Shown piece by piece: positions 1-10,689 of a DNA stretch of 64,000 nucleotides; within the stretch, counting starts at the first letter, position 1, and every line of letters starts with the position of its first letter. Under the pieces are notes generated by a model. It saw only the letters and a program-made list of their open reading frames with translations, searched no databases and was not told the DNA's origin. Source of the DNA: Sitta carolinensis (taxonomy: Eukaryota; Chordata; Aves; Passeriformes; Sittidae). Location: the NCBI GenBank assembly GCA_032173965.1, contig CM063283.1, positions 111,919,108 through 111,983,107 on the forward strand, given 5' to 3'. The translations under genes and the position numbers were made by a program.

Positions 1-902
1 TCCTATATTCTTCATGTTTGGATAGGGAGATTGAGAGTGAATTGTCCCAGATCCTACAAGGCAATAATGCTTGAACTGTGAACACAGAGAAGCAAGGAAA
101 CCCCACAGTCATTCTCACAAGAGATTTTCAGCTCTTTAATTACCTTAATTCATACCAATTGCCTGGCCAGTTTTGAGAATATCCAAATAATGTATTGGAA
201 AGCTAATTAAAAAAAAAAAAATAGAAAGAATAACAATGTGCAGAGTTGTGCTAGTCAAGGAAGTGAGGACAATCTAACTTTCACACTTAGGGCAAGTGCT
301 TACTGCCCTTTGGGTAGGAATATTGAGTCTTACCCAGCATGAAATTCCATAACAGTAAAGCTGAGACATGTGAAGGGCGGTGACCGAGCCTGTGGTCACA
401 GTACCAGGCAGAGGCTCTCTGTCCTCCACTCTGCCTTCTTTCAAAATTCTCAAAAATAATCAGATTTCCATCCAGAGACACCTCAAGCACTCTCTGGGCT
501 TTTGAACTGATGACAGGAATCATTTAGGTTCCAAATTTACAATTTGACAGACAACCTCCCCAGACCAGGAATCCAGGAAGCCACCACCCAGGTAAGGACC
601 CAGCCTGAGCCTTTATCATGGATCAGAATGAAAGATCATGGATCTAGTGGGTGGCATCCCTGCCTGAGCTGTTGGAACTAGAAGACCCTTAAGGTCCCTT
701 CCAATCCAGGCCATTCTGGGATGATCATCACAGAACATCCTCACCACTGAGGCACTGGTACAACTGCCTCGAGAGAACTAAGTTTTGCTGACCCAGCTTC
801 TTCTGCTCTGAATCCAGCTCTTGGATTCTCCACAGGCACCGTGGATGCTGCTGAGTCTAAGAGGAGGATTCAGAGGAGGTGGAGCCAGCCAAATCCACTC
901 AC
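1..902 (-). other. MX1: MX1 intron downstream of coding exon 3 (partial)
   Basis: No further Mx exon is visible between the window edge and 902; the next expected exon (continuing the G domain with the DLPG motif) must lie off the left edge. An open frame at 287-523 on the minus strand does not resemble Mx. The only recognisable item is a CR1 3' end at 645-728. Confidence 0.6.
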
Positions 903-2049
903 CTTCCCTTATTGCTTTGTCCACCTCAGAGGCGTTCAGGAGCTCCTGGGTTTCGTTCCTGTAGGAGAGCTTCCCTTGCCATGCCTGCCCTTCAGGCAAC
1001 CTCTTGAGCTTCAGCTCCAAGGGACACCGAGTGACAATACCTGCATCCAAAGGCAGAGGATGTGCATGAAACACAGCCTTGAGGTGTGTGGTGTACAAAG
1101 GGTTGTCCTCAGAAACCTGGGAATGTTCCAAGAGCAGCTGCCAGAGGGACTTGTCCAACTTCTCTCTCAGAGCAGGATTGTCACCAGTGCTAGATGAGGT
1201 CAACCATGGCTCCTGTCAGACATGTCTGGCCCTGCAAACCTCCACAGATGGAGTTTTGCTCTTCTCTGGATGATCTATTTTAGTGCTGCAACTAAATCCT
1301 ACGAAAAACCTTTCCGTGACTCCAGTCTGAAAGACTAGATTATATTGTAAACTCACATGGAACTTGCAGAATTTATGTGTGCAAAAATACACACACAGAG
1401 CTGGAAAGTGGATCTTCCTGAGCTGTAAAGTCTTCCAGCGATCATCTCTGACTTAAATAATGCTTTAAGTGAAGATCTTTGTATACTTTTTACACATAGT
1501 AATAATAAAAAAAAGGTATCTGTAAGGAAATGCTGTTTAAAAAACCCAAAATGACCCCAAAAGAAAATGAAAGACTCATTTTCCATGTGAAATTAATACT
1601 CTACTGCACTTCTGCTTTCTGGGAAATGCACAGTCAGCTGGGGCAATTACTCTACACTTCTTACTCCTGGTCTCTTGACCACCTGGAACATGTGCCTTGG
1701 ATTTACCCTGTGGTGCTTCACTTGCACCTCGATTTCTCAGTCATGGAGTTATCCAATTCTAGAAAAAAAAAAAAAATCCCTTCCACCTCATCAAAGTGAA
1801 AAGGTGAGAAAGTGAATTCTTACCACTGCCCCTGGGGAGAGCAACACCAGACAGGGCTTCGAGGACAGAACTTTTCCCAGAGCTCTGGTCTCCAATCACA
1901 GCAATTGCAGGCAAGGACAAATCCTTTTCTATGCCAAGAGCTCTCAGGCTGTCAACAAGATCAATGCAGGGTCGGATCTTTTCCTCATATTGGTTGTACA
2001 AGGTGTGTTCTGCAGCCTGCTAGGGTTAAATTTACAATACATTTTCCAT

Positions 2050-2088
<39 letters not shown>

Positions 2089-5000
2089 AGCGATGCATTT
2101 TGTATTCATCGTTCTTTAGTAAAAATGATTTACTGGCATTACTTCATATAACTGTGCATCATTGCATCTCCATGTAATAAACAGGTGTCTTTAAATATGA
2201 AAGAAACAGTTGAAGTTGGCTTACAGACCGTCCTTAATAAAAATACCAAATTTTGGAAACAATCCTGAGAAGGTAAAGAACACATTACTAAGTGTGCTTT
2301 GTTAAGTTTTTTAAATAACAGGTTTTTTAACTGTTCTTCCACTCTTCCACAGATGTACTGAAGTGTGTGTATGCAAATGAAGACTGATCCCAGAAATCAC
2401 TGAATTTGGTAAAAAATAGCTTATTAGATCTTGGTTTTGGAGTTTGAAGATTTAGTGTGTGCACAGACACCAAAAGAGTTCTGCTGTAACGTTCGTAACA
2501 GGTGGCTGAAATCTTTTAGATCACCATGGCTCTTCTTTCTTTGCCTCACTTTAGGCTCACATAAGGCATGAATATGAGTGGGTTGTTTTAAATGACTGAT
2601 TATTGTCATTTTCTGGGTTTGATACAGGTCCAGATATCAACACAGGCTCTTCATTTACGTGAAAACAAAACAAATAATTTCCAGTCTTTGGCAAATCTGG
2701 TCCATCTGCTGTTAAATATGCTCAGCTAAAGTATATAAAGATCAGCTTGGTCTCTTCTCCCTGTTCCTCTCTCCATGTTCCAGTCTGACTGCTGCATTTA
2801 GAGATGCAATTTTGGAAACACCAATATGTTTCAGACATACTGGGCCAGGCACATTCAAACCTGAGTTTTTGAAAAGAAAAATTGAAGTTTCTCTCCAGCA
2901 CTTTTACCCAAGAAAAATATCTCTGAAAGCAGGTCTATGGATCAGATGCACTCAAACACAGCAGATTTTTTGGTTCAAGATGAGGAAGGCAGCACACATT
3001 ACTGGAGGCAGGCATTTTAAACCCTTTTTGGCAACCCCCGCCCACTCTCTTCACTACAATGTTTAATAGCTAGTAAATTCTTAGAAAACTTCAGTAACTG
3101 TGTCACAGACTTAAAACCAATCTGTGTGCAGTGTAAAATATTCAAGCAGGTTATTATTAACCTTTCTGTGCATTTTTGTTGAGGGCTGAAGAGCCTCAAG
3201 TAAAAAATACACTTGGATTTTATTATTTTTGTTCAACATTTGTTGCTAGGATTGAAACAGACACATGTCACACATTAAATTGGCTTCTAGGCTGCACCAT
3301 CTCCTTTTTATAGACCTGCATTATTAATGTCTGCAAATTAAGTTCAGGTACCTCTCTTCCTACTCACATGAATAACTGCTAAGCCTCACCCCAAAAGTTC
3401 TCCTTAGAGCTAACAAGTGCATATTACCCAAAGAGATAAAAGAAATTAATTTTGGGGCACAAAGTGAAATGCTTTACCTGGTCCTCTTCTCCAAAAAACT
3501 CTTTCTTCGAGTCCTGCTGTTCTTCGTCTGGTGGGAGAGGCACTGTAATGGCTTCTGGAAATGGCTTTACAAAAGAAAATACAAACCCCTCTTTCCCTAG
3601 GATATTATTTTTGGTTCCTTCAGAAGGTTGGTTGGATGCTGCTTTCTTTTTATCCATGGCCTGCTGATTTACTGGGCTTCCATGTAGGTTGTCCACAGTG
3701 CTTCCCTAAACGTTGATCACTGCCTGGTCCAACCACTCCAAGGTGCAGCCTCTGAAATCAAACATGGGGCAGTGAGTGACAATGGTCAGAGCAGAGAAAA
3801 CCAAACAAAAGCCAAACACTACTTTTATTTCCTGATCCAAACCCTTGGTAGGTACCAAGTGCCACAGCTCTTTTCAAATCACTAAAATTGGTCTCCAGAG
3901 GATAGACTTGAAACACTTCTCCCTAGCTCTCTTAAGCTTTCCTTTTGGTATTAAAAAAAAAAAGCCATGGGAAAACACAGTATTTGGGGGTTTTTTTGGG
4001 GGTAAAAAAAAAGTTACACCAGTTTTTGCAAAAAGCCTATTTTCCCCTTGATGAAATATTATGCTAAAAGATATTTGGAGAGGCTCAGTCAGTATCAGGC
4101 TAGGATTGGAGGGAGTGTGAATCCTTAACTTCCTGGGGTCAGGAGTGTAGGGCTGTGGGCTGGCTTCAACCCATAGTCTGCTAAGTGGCATCAGCTCTTC
4201 TGTGGAAGAAATAATTGTCAGAGGCAAATCTGACGCCTGTTTTAGAAGCTTGGTCCCCTCCTCTCTTAAAACTCTCTGCCAAAAGCAGACTTTGTTTCAC
4301 ATGATGTTCGAGAAGGGAAGACCGGGAGGCTTTTTATTTCCTTGGTCAGCATTTCCTTGTGGAGAAGTTTTGTTTTCTATGGGTGACTGAGGAAATTATT
4401 GGGTTTTGTTGAGACATTATTCAGGGAAGGTGATTTCCAGAGTGATTTAAGGAAAAAAAGCCCACAGGAGTCCTTTTTCAAAGCTAGATTTTTAGCCTCC
4501 CTCTGCCAAAACCAAGATCTTTTTAACTCAAATGCTTTGGAAAACAATTTAGGATAACCACACCTTTGCTTGAAATAACTTCCTGTTCTGTTAAATTTCT
4601 TTTGGTTGAATTAACTTTACAGGTTTTCTAATTTAAACAGATGCCAAAGGAGGATGACCAGACACAATGTAGGTTACACTTTCAATGTGTAAAACAAGTT
4701 TATAAAAAACCACCATGCATTGTAGCAGAGCAGTTGAAAGAAGGTTGTGGGCCAGGCATGAGAAGCTGGACATAGTGACTGCGTGGGCATTTATAATTAG
4801 ATTTATTGCTAATACAGTATGTAAATATTGCCAGTGCAATATCAAAATAACAACTCTGTCATCTATTACAATGGATTATAATCAGGTCATGGCCCTTCTG
4901 TTGAGTAACAAGTGAGACCTCCTTGCTTCCAAAACTTCTCAGGGCAGTTTTAGGTGCAACCTGCTCTGCTTAGTCCCAGATTTGGTCAGCAGTCCATGTC

Positions 5001-6590
5001 TAGAGGGTTACACTACGAGCAGGTTCAGGTGGAAATGTAGATTTACAGCCTTTGGCCTTGCAGAATTCACCACTGCAAAGCAACAAAGCACCTCTGGAGC
5101 TACTTTAGGATTTTATGTCTGTATTTGGGTGGACCTTGGGTATTTTAACACCTGTCCAAAAGCGTTGGAGCTGGAGGTACCCTGCGGGCATCCCTGGTGG
5201 GGGAGAGAAGGGGATGGGGGAAAACCATCCTAGAAACTTCCTGTAACTTCGTGACACCAGTTTGCCCTGTTGGCCTCCAGCAGCATTTTATATCCCTTTT
5301 GTGGCCAATGTGCCCCAAAGTCAGCTGCAGGCATCTCGGTTCCCGATCTCTGGAATGAATGAATTATGCAAACGTCCAGACATCCTGCAATACCCACCCA
5401 GTGTGTTTGCTTAGGACAAACCCCATGGCCACCACAGAGGAGGAGGGGATGTGGGGAGGGCTGAGGATGCATGAGGAGACCCGATGATCCTTAGTAACCT
5501 TTTACAAACCTCGAGATGGGTGCAGAACACAGAGTGCACACACACACACAGCACCCCCGCACAAAGACACCTGCAGGCAGTCCCGGAATAAACAACCGTG
5601 TGCATTTCTGAGGCTACACCTGCCCTGCACCCGGGATTCTGTAACCCTTCCCTGTGCCACACGGGCTTAGTGACTTGTGTATTGAGCCATGACAGCATCG
5701 GATGGAAGAAAGGAGGAGAGGAAAACAAAAAGAAGCTGCAATTGTCAAGAGCCCTTCTCCAATGTGCCACACGTGAAACGTGACACGTGGGTGATGTGAC
5801 GATACTGAAAGTCTGCCGGCAATTTCCTCTCGCCAGAGCTGTCCCTGCCTCCTTTGTCCGGACAATACTGATTTCCTGGAGCTTTACCTTTAGAATTTGC
5901 CTGCGTGTTTGTGGGAAATCTCTCCCAGCACAACACGGAGCTCTCTGCTGCACACCCACACCTGTGCAAACACCAACCTGCCCGTGCTTCTAAAGAGGAG
6001 TTGCTTCGTTTTTCTGTAACCACCCTTTGGCTTTGCATCTGTAGAAGATGAAAAGCCCCTTCTAAAAACTCCCCTCTCAAACCCAAGGTGCAGTGCTGAA
6101 CCCCTGCAGCTCTTGGATTTATTCACTCTCTGTCCAGCCAGAGCAGCACATGCACTTCTGGCTGGACATATCCTGTGACTTCAGGATATTTGGGTAAACC
6201 TCACAGTTTCTGTGTTGTATGTTTATTAACTCTAGCTGTCTTTACATAAACAAAATGAAGCAATGCAAAGTTTATGACCCTACTCATAAATAGTGCTGGC
6301 TAGGTCATCTTGCTGAGTAATGGCTTTAAAACAATTAAATGCTATCTCTCAGGTGTCTCCTTTTAAAGAGGAAAAACTACTAACATGATTTTTTTCTCCA
6401 CCCCAGAAAGCAAGAAATCCTGCTCCTGGCAACCCTGTTTAATCACACTTACTTTAGACACTTTATGCAGCCTTGTCACATTAAAAGTAATGAAGATAAC
6501 AGTAAAAAATTGCATTACTTTTTTTTAGAAGAAGAAAGGAGAAACTTACCTTGTAAGTGTCCTGCAGGAAGGAGGAGAAGTGACTTTCTG
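1..6590 (-). CDS. MX1: Interferon-induced GTP-binding protein Mx, 5' part of gene (partial)
   Basis: This is the 5' portion of a dynamin-like antiviral GTPase gene on the minus strand. Three coding exons join in phase (3,657-3,478, 2,016-1,824, 1,040-903; 511 nt, about 170 residues). They give a divergent N-terminal leader, the conserved stretch around [20 protein letters not shown], the P-loop GDQSSGKS, and the switch-1 threonine in TRCPLEL. Mx proteins are large GTPases of about 650-700 residues that assemble on viral nucleocapsids and are induced by type I interferon. The remainder of the G domain, the stalk and the GTPase effector region lie beyond position 1. A likely non-coding first exon at about 6,550-6,590 has an ISRE-like motif upstream, as expected for an interferon-induced gene. 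The neighbours FAM3B and BACE2 match the known avian and mammalian order. The family assignment is very secure; exon 1 and the transcription start are inferred. Confidence 0.93.
645..728 (+). mobile_element. CR1 LINE 3'-end fragment
   Basis: The stretch ending in 'aaggtcccttccaatcc' and 'ccattctgggatgat' matches the conserved CR1 3' terminus, which normally ends in short repeats of an ATTCTATGAT-like unit. Sense strand is plus. It is a short 5'-truncated copy inside an MX1 intron. Confidence 0.7.
903..1040 (-). CDS. MX1: MX1 coding exon 3 (G-domain switch 1 region)
   Basis: The exon is 138 nt on the minus strand. It begins after a TTTGGATGCAG acceptor and ends before a GTGAGTGG donor. It enters in phase so that the last G of the upstream exon plus GT makes glycine, giving ...[17 protein letters not shown].... 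[10 protein letters not shown] is diagnostic of Mx; the threonine is the switch-1 (G2) residue that coordinates magnesium in dynamin-family GTPases. The exon ends around [12 protein letters not shown] with one base of the next codon. Confidence 0.93.
1041..1823 (-). other. MX1: MX1 intron between coding exons 2 and 3
   Basis: GT-AG intron of 783 nt, AT-rich, with short A/T tracts. No gene, repeat family or RNA was recognised in it. Confidence 0.7.
1824..2016 (-). CDS. MX1: MX1 coding exon 2 (P-loop exon)
   Basis: The exon is 193 nt on the minus strand, from a CCCTAGCAG acceptor to a GTAAGAATT donor. It encodes the bundle-signalling-element helix ([20 protein letters not shown]) followed by the G1/P-loop [14 protein letters not shown], which binds nucleotide phosphates. 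The P-loop lysine and serine are intact, so nothing here suggests inactivation. The acceptor could alternatively be the next AG a few bases inside (before AACACACC), which would drop three residues but not change frame. The phase fits both flanking exons. Confidence 0.95.
2017..3477 (-). other. MX1: MX1 intron between coding exons 1 and 2
   Basis: GT-AG intron of 1,461 nt. It holds a 35-nt poly(A) run at 2,054-2,088 on the plus strand, directly next to the exon-2 acceptor; on the transcribed strand this is a long U tract just upstream of the polypyrimidine region. Nothing else recognised. Confidence 0.7.
2054..2088. repeat. poly(A)/poly(T) tract, 35 nt
   Basis: Uninterrupted run of A on the plus strand (T on the MX1 sense strand). 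It lies about 40 nt upstream of the MX1 exon-2 acceptor, close enough to overlap the branch-point zone. Confidence 0.95.
3478..3751 (-). CDS. MX1: MX1 first coding exon (5'UTR plus N-terminal leader)
   Basis: The exon starts at 3,751 after a TGTTTGATTTCAG acceptor and ends at 3,478 before GTAAAG. Translation is placed at 3,657, where the ATG sits in a strong context (GCCATGG). This gives 60 codons, starting [18 protein letters not shown] and ending [10 protein letters not shown], phase 0 into the P-loop exon. An in-frame upstream stretch has no ATG before a stop. A four-codon upstream ORF (ATG at 3,683, stop at 3,671-3,669) precedes the start. Avian Mx N-termini are poorly conserved, so the leader was assigned by position and phase, not by similarity. 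Confidence 0.85.
3752..6549 (-). other. MX1: MX1 intron 1 (5'UTR intron)
   Basis: About 2.8 kb between the proposed non-coding exon 1 and the first coding exon. Several overlapping open frames around 5,411-6,126 lack splice-site or family support. There is a short (CA)n run near 5,538-5,552. No mobile element recognised. Confidence 0.55.
6550..6590 (-). other. MX1: Candidate non-coding first exon of MX1
   Basis: On the minus strand a sequence ending GACACTTACAAG is followed by a consensus donor GTAAGTTTC at 6,549. With a TATA-like TAAATAAAA at 6,607-6,617, transcription would start near 6,580, giving a short leader exon that splices to the acceptor at 3,752. The upstream limit is an estimate. 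Mx genes commonly have non-coding 5' exons. An open frame runs through here from higher coordinates but has no ATG. Confidence 0.5.
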
Positions 6591-6606
6591 AAACTTCTTC
6601 AGATGC

Positions 6607-6663
6607 TTTTTTATTTACAGGCTCCACCTTCCCACTATGACAGGACACAGCAGAAACGAAACC
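6607..6663 (-). promoter_or_regulatory. MX1: Candidate MX1 promoter: ISRE-like motif and TATA-like box
   Basis: The plus strand reads GAAACGAAACC at 6,653-6,663 (GGTTTCGTTTC on the gene strand): two GAAA cores one base apart followed by CC, close to interferon-stimulated response elements bound by ISGF3 and IRFs. A TAAATAAAA box lies about 40 nt downstream on the gene strand, followed by the proposed exon-1 donor. Spacing suits an interferon-inducible promoter. The spacing between GAAA cores is one base, not the two of the strict ISRE consensus, so this is a good but not perfect match. Confidence 0.55.
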
Positions 6664-6844
6664 AATTCTCAAAGAAGAAATGGTTGGCTTCCTTGGAACT
6701 GACCAATCTGTTTCAAAAGACAGAGTTGCCACAAGTGGGCACCACTTGCTCGCTTTGCACTTGGCTCAATCAAGGGTGTGGATAACCTCACACATGAATT
6801 GTGTCCACGATGAAGGGGGAACCTCATAGCCAGAAGCTCAGAGA

Positions 6845-7165
6845 GCCAGAGAATCCTAGAATGGTTTGGCTTGGAAGGACATAAGGATGATTTTGGTCCA
6901 CCCATGGGCAGGGACACTTTCCACTGTCCCAGGCTGCTCCAAGCCCCAGTGTCCAACCTGGCCTTGAACACTTCCAGGGATCCAGGAGCAGCCACAGCTC
7001 CTCTGTGCCAGGACCTCACCACCCCCACAGGGAAAAATTTCTTCCTAATATCCAATCTAAACATACTTTTTTTTCAATTTAAAGCCATTCCCCCTTGTCT
7101 TATTACTATCTACCCTTGTAAAAATCTCTCAGTATTCTCTTTGAAGCCTCTCAGAAGAGCAGCCA
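6845..7165 (-). mobile_element. CR1 LINE fragment (antisense)
   Basis: The plus strand reads as the reverse of a CR1 3' region: 'cctagaatggtttggcttgg', then 'catgggcagggacactttcc', 'ccaacctggccttgaacac', 'gaaaaatttcttcctaatat' and 'attcccccttgtcttatta'. The element is therefore on the minus strand, lying just upstream of MX1. Confidence 0.85.
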
Positions 7166-8035
7166 CACCTCTGTACTGCTATTCAGCAGATGATATCCAG
7201 GTGAAGCTAAGCTTAATTACTTAATTACTGCTGAACTTTTAGTGAATTTTGAATTATTAATTAATCACTGTGTAGTCTTAGGATATTTAGCACTAATGCA
7301 GCAAATGCATTTATCAAAGGCACTTCTGAATCTGTTACAGCTGTCACCTCAAAACACAATTCTTGACTTGTCAAAACTTGGAGGGGCTCTGTCAGGCAAA
7401 TGTGAAATTCATACTGTTAAGGTGACAGCTTTGTGATAGCTCTGGAAATAATAATGCAATGGGATGGGGCTTTTCCTTTCGTTTCTCTGTATATTTAGTG
7501 AACAGCAGAAATGAAACTACTCCCAACACAGCTGAGCTCCTCCTTCCTTGGCTGTACCCTATAAATAGGAAGTCAGGGACAAATGCCAGAGGTACTTGGA
7601 AATAATTGAGCAACAACTTGCCTTTCCTCCCCCACAAAAAGGCACCTCAGTGCCACACCTGGGGCAGAACCTGCTGGTTCAAGCTGCTGAGCCCCACTCC
7701 CACTGCTGTTGCCTGCTGGGGATGCTGGTCCTGTACCATCCAGGGGATCCTTCCAGCCTCCTCATCCCTCCATGCAAAAAGCAAGAGGGTGAGGGGTCCC
7801 TCCACAGGAGAAGGAGTAATTTTTTTCCACCTCTCAGTGAACCTTTCCATCCCAGCCAGGGTGGCAAACCATTCCACCACGCACCAGGGGCTGTGCCCTG
7901 GCTGCCACAGGCTGCAGGGTACAGCTGAGGTTGTTGGATGTGGGTGACAAGACAGCACAGTGACACACAGTGTGATTTGTCTCTGCTCTGCATTGCTTCA
8001 GGACAGTTCCAAGCTGTTCCCCATGATCTTGTGGT
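7166..8035. other. Intergenic stretch without recognised gene
   Basis: Between a CR1 fragment and an LTR-like region. Open frames on both strands at 7,600-7,990 overlap one another and lack any family resemblance or splice context. Nothing supported. Confidence 0.5.
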
Positions 8036-8740
8036 GTTTTCTCATCATCACTGGTATAAATGAACGGGCCTGGAGACCTTCTGCTCCCTTTTAAAGCCTT
8101 TATTGTGTGACCAGCCTGGGTGGGGGCTCGAGGGGTCACACTCACCACCACTGCTCCCTGTGGACAACGAAGAGGAGGAGGTGCAAGCAGCTTTGCCTTA
8201 ACGACAGAGCTGGGGTCTCCGACCTCACAGGAGTCCTAGAGGAGACCACATCTTGGCTCGTTTGAAGTCCAGGGGGTGACTCTGAGCAAGTCTTACTAAG
8301 TTACAGTGAGATGATCAAACAGTTCTCCAGATAGCTGCTGTTCTTCCCAATCTTTTAGGGGGGTTTGGCAAGGGATCTGTCCATCAGCTTCCAAACTTTA
8401 GCAGTTTGTATGCGGTGCTCTCACTCCCATGGTCCCTCGGGGGTCTGGGAGTTCACATGGTTTACATACTGGGTGGAGCCACTGGTTGTCATGGGGAAGA
8501 GTAGGGGAGCAGTGGAGGCAGGACCCGACAGACACAGGAACAAGGAACAGGATACAGGAACTTGGGGTAGGGGTACAATGTAGGTGATTTTTTAACATTA
8601 TTTAACAGTCATAACAGTTGTTACTACAAACATTAACTTTGCAACTACAAACATGGTTAACAATAACTCTTAACTCTTTTTCTTTCTAACAATCACCAGG
8701 ACAGGTGCTTCCTCTTCTGCTGTCTTATCACTCCCACCCT

Positions 8741-8780
<40 letters not shown>

Positions 8781-8950
8781 TGTTTTGGGTTTTTTTCCTT
8801 TGTTGTTAATAGGCTTTAAGCTGTCAAGCAACATCAGTATAATTTGTTCAGTCAGGGGCTCTGCAAGCTGGATGCAGGATCCCACCTTGCTTCTCCCTCC
8901 CTCTGGCTTTGCCCAGTGCCTCGACTGATCAGCTGTCCTCAATCCCTGCC
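8036..8950 (-). mobile_element. Possible endogenous retrovirus end with LTR (minus strand)
   Basis: Read on the minus strand, a lysine-rich open frame (8,942-8,670) ends in a stop and is followed by about 600 nt with LTR-like character. This includes an AATAAA signal at 8,099-8,104 placed next to a TTTAAAAGG motif. A 37-nt T run at 8,743-8,779 lies inside the frame and makes it a poly-lysine artefact. I could not define TG...CA ends or a target duplication, so this is only a candidate. Confidence 0.35.
8743..8779. repeat. poly(T) tract, 37 nt
   Basis: Uninterrupted T run on the plus strand. Confidence 0.95.
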
Positions 8951-9229
8951 TGTTCTGGTGGGTTTCAAACTGCCTTACTCAGGTCCAGGGGTCTGACTGC
9001 ACAGCAGTCACTCTGCTCTGGACCCAGCCCTTTTTCCTCATTCCTCACCTGGCGGTGACTCAGAGGATTTGTTCCCAAGCTCTGGCTGTGGGTGGCAGGA
9101 TGTGACACACAGCGGGGCTGGGCACAGGCTGGAGCAGGACACCACAGCTCAGATCTCCTGGCCTCTTTCACCATCCTTATCCCTGCACTGAATCCTACAG
9201 GAGATCAATCTGATGGAGATTCTAAGTCA

Positions 9230-9640
9230 CACCCTCGTCCCTAAATGGCTTTTTTCACTCTGTGTGCAGGAGGCTGGTCCTCACACAATCCTTAACTAGA
9301 GTTGAGGTATTTGGTTTATTTACAGTCATGCACAGAAAGAGGTGCTGGGTGGCAAATCCACAAAGCCAGCACAGAGACTATCAAAACTTGTCACTATTTA
9401 TACACAAAAAAAGGTATTAATGTTCACTGGCTACAAGTCACAGAATTCTCTTATCAACTAGTATTTTATCTTCTGTTGATTAAATGATTCTCTCACTTCT
9501 TTTGTTAATTAGTCCTCATGCTCAGTCTTTGTCTTCTTTTGAGTCAGTGAGTTTTTTGGGTTGGTGGGCGGTGAGTCAGTGGTTTTGCTCTCCCCTTGCC
9601 AAAATTCCCCTTTCCTGATTTAATGAGCTGGCCTTGCTTT
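9230..9640 (-). mobile_element. Endogenous retrovirus LTR, copy A (minus strand)
   Basis: On the minus strand this segment contains a TATAAATAG box (9,394-9,402), a conserved core ending in GCTGGCTTTGTGGATTTGCC, and an AATAAA signal (9,315-9,320) about 80 nt downstream. This is the U3-R-U5 order of a retroviral LTR. It is clearly homologous to the plus-strand copy at 19,255-19,925, including a shared U3 block around ACTGAGCA and a U5 block around TGCACAC. It lies 3' of the retroviral polymerase/envelope remnant at 9,968-10,345, as a 3' LTR should. The exact 5' end is not resolved; it could extend to about 9,860. Confidence 0.8.
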
Positions 9641-9753
9641 GTGCCTTGCTATCTGGCATTATCTTACTTTATTCACCAAGTGTCCTTGGTTTGTTGGTTC
9701 AGCAGTAAGTTATGTCTGGCTGCAGTTGATACATTATTCTCAAGTTTCTTCTA

Positions 9754-9756
<3 letters not shown>

Positions 9757-9783
<27 letters not shown>
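9757..9783. repeat. poly(T) tract, 27 nt
   Basis: Uninterrupted T run on the plus strand inside the retroviral remnant. The homologous stretch near 10,740 has no such run, so the tract expanded after the copies separated. Confidence 0.95.
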
Positions 9784-9787
<4 letters not shown>

Positions 9788-9967
9788 CAGCTTCTGCAAT
9801 TACTGAGACACATTAAACGTAATTTATCTTTTAAGGAGTTGTTCATCATTTCCTCTGGTTGAAGCTATGAAGCCACAACAGCACTCAAAAGCCTCACTTT
9901 TTATGAACATCACACGTTTTCCTGAAATTAATCACAGGGATGACTGGCAAGTCAATTGCTTCATGAT

Positions 9968-10345
9968 TTTTCAAATGCAAATATTCAGTGCTGCAATTAA
10001 GACAAAGCATAACAGGGTTAGTATTAAGAGAATGACAACAGGGTGAAGAAGCTTTCTGAAAATCCCTCTAAGCTGTTGTGACCATCCCAAAAGAGTGTCC
10101 CACCATCGATGTTCTGCAGGATCTGCTGCCCCTTTCTTCCTGTTTTCGGGTTTCCCCACCTGAACCCTAAGATGGTCTGGCTCTGCTCGTCCTCCAGAAT
10201 GCAAAAGAAAGCATCTTTTAAATCCAAAGCAGTCAAATAATTATTTATCCATGATTATTTTGTTCTATTGCCCTTAAATCCTGTACCAGCCTGTACTGCT
10301 GAGAACAAGGCTCCTTCGCTGGTGTGTGATTCAGACTGACCCTCT
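9968..10345 (-). pseudogene. Endogenous retrovirus remnant: reverse transcriptase fragment joined to envelope transmembrane tail
   Basis: Reading the minus strand from 10,345, the first part shows reverse-transcriptase landmarks of the gammaretrovirus-like class: a VQDLRAI motif and, about 20 codons on, LDLKDAFF. A frame shift and a stop lie between or near these motifs. Around 10,140-10,100 the sequence changes, without any RNase H or integrase, into a retroviral envelope transmembrane tail: a WWDTLLGW-like stretch followed by a hydrophobic LLILTLLCFVLIAAL segment and a stop near 9,968. The LTR-like region follows. This is a defective provirus in which most of pol and env has been deleted. 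It encodes no intact protein. Confidence 0.75.
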
Positions 10346-10689
10346 CCAAGCAGCATTCAGGATGTCACTCTCAGGTTCCTCCGAGCTCTGGTTCATTATT
10401 AAACAGATTCAAGCCCTCCATGCCTTTTCTTGTGAGGTACATAGAGTTTTCTGAGAAAGGTTTTCAGGCATTAACTTGCAGAGTACATCTTGTCCTCACA
10501 ACTGAAGGGGACATCCTGGCATACAGAAACTCGTGAGTTATTAGTTCAGTGTCTCCAGCTGTGCATTCTGTGCATTGTAGGAATGGCTGTGAAGCTCATT
10601 TTCCCATTACCCCAACAATCAGAACTGTAACTTTACTTAGCAGACCTTGCAGTGAGTTACTACTGAATGTCTGGCTCTGCTATCCACTA

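Noticed and set aside
287..523. 78-codon minus-strand frame near the window edge, considered as an Mx exon
   Set aside because: It lacks the expected G-domain DLPG region, begins without proper splice phase and does not resemble Mx.
5411..6126. Cluster of overlapping open frames in MX1 intron 1, up to 182 codons
   Set aside because: No recognisable domain, no fitting splice sites to Mx exons, and frames overlap on both strands.
8115..8140. tgggggctcg phrase resembling a proline-tRNA primer-binding site
   Set aside because: It is not preceded by an LTR end in CA, matches only the first ten bases, and the polyadenylation signal nearby points to the opposite strand.
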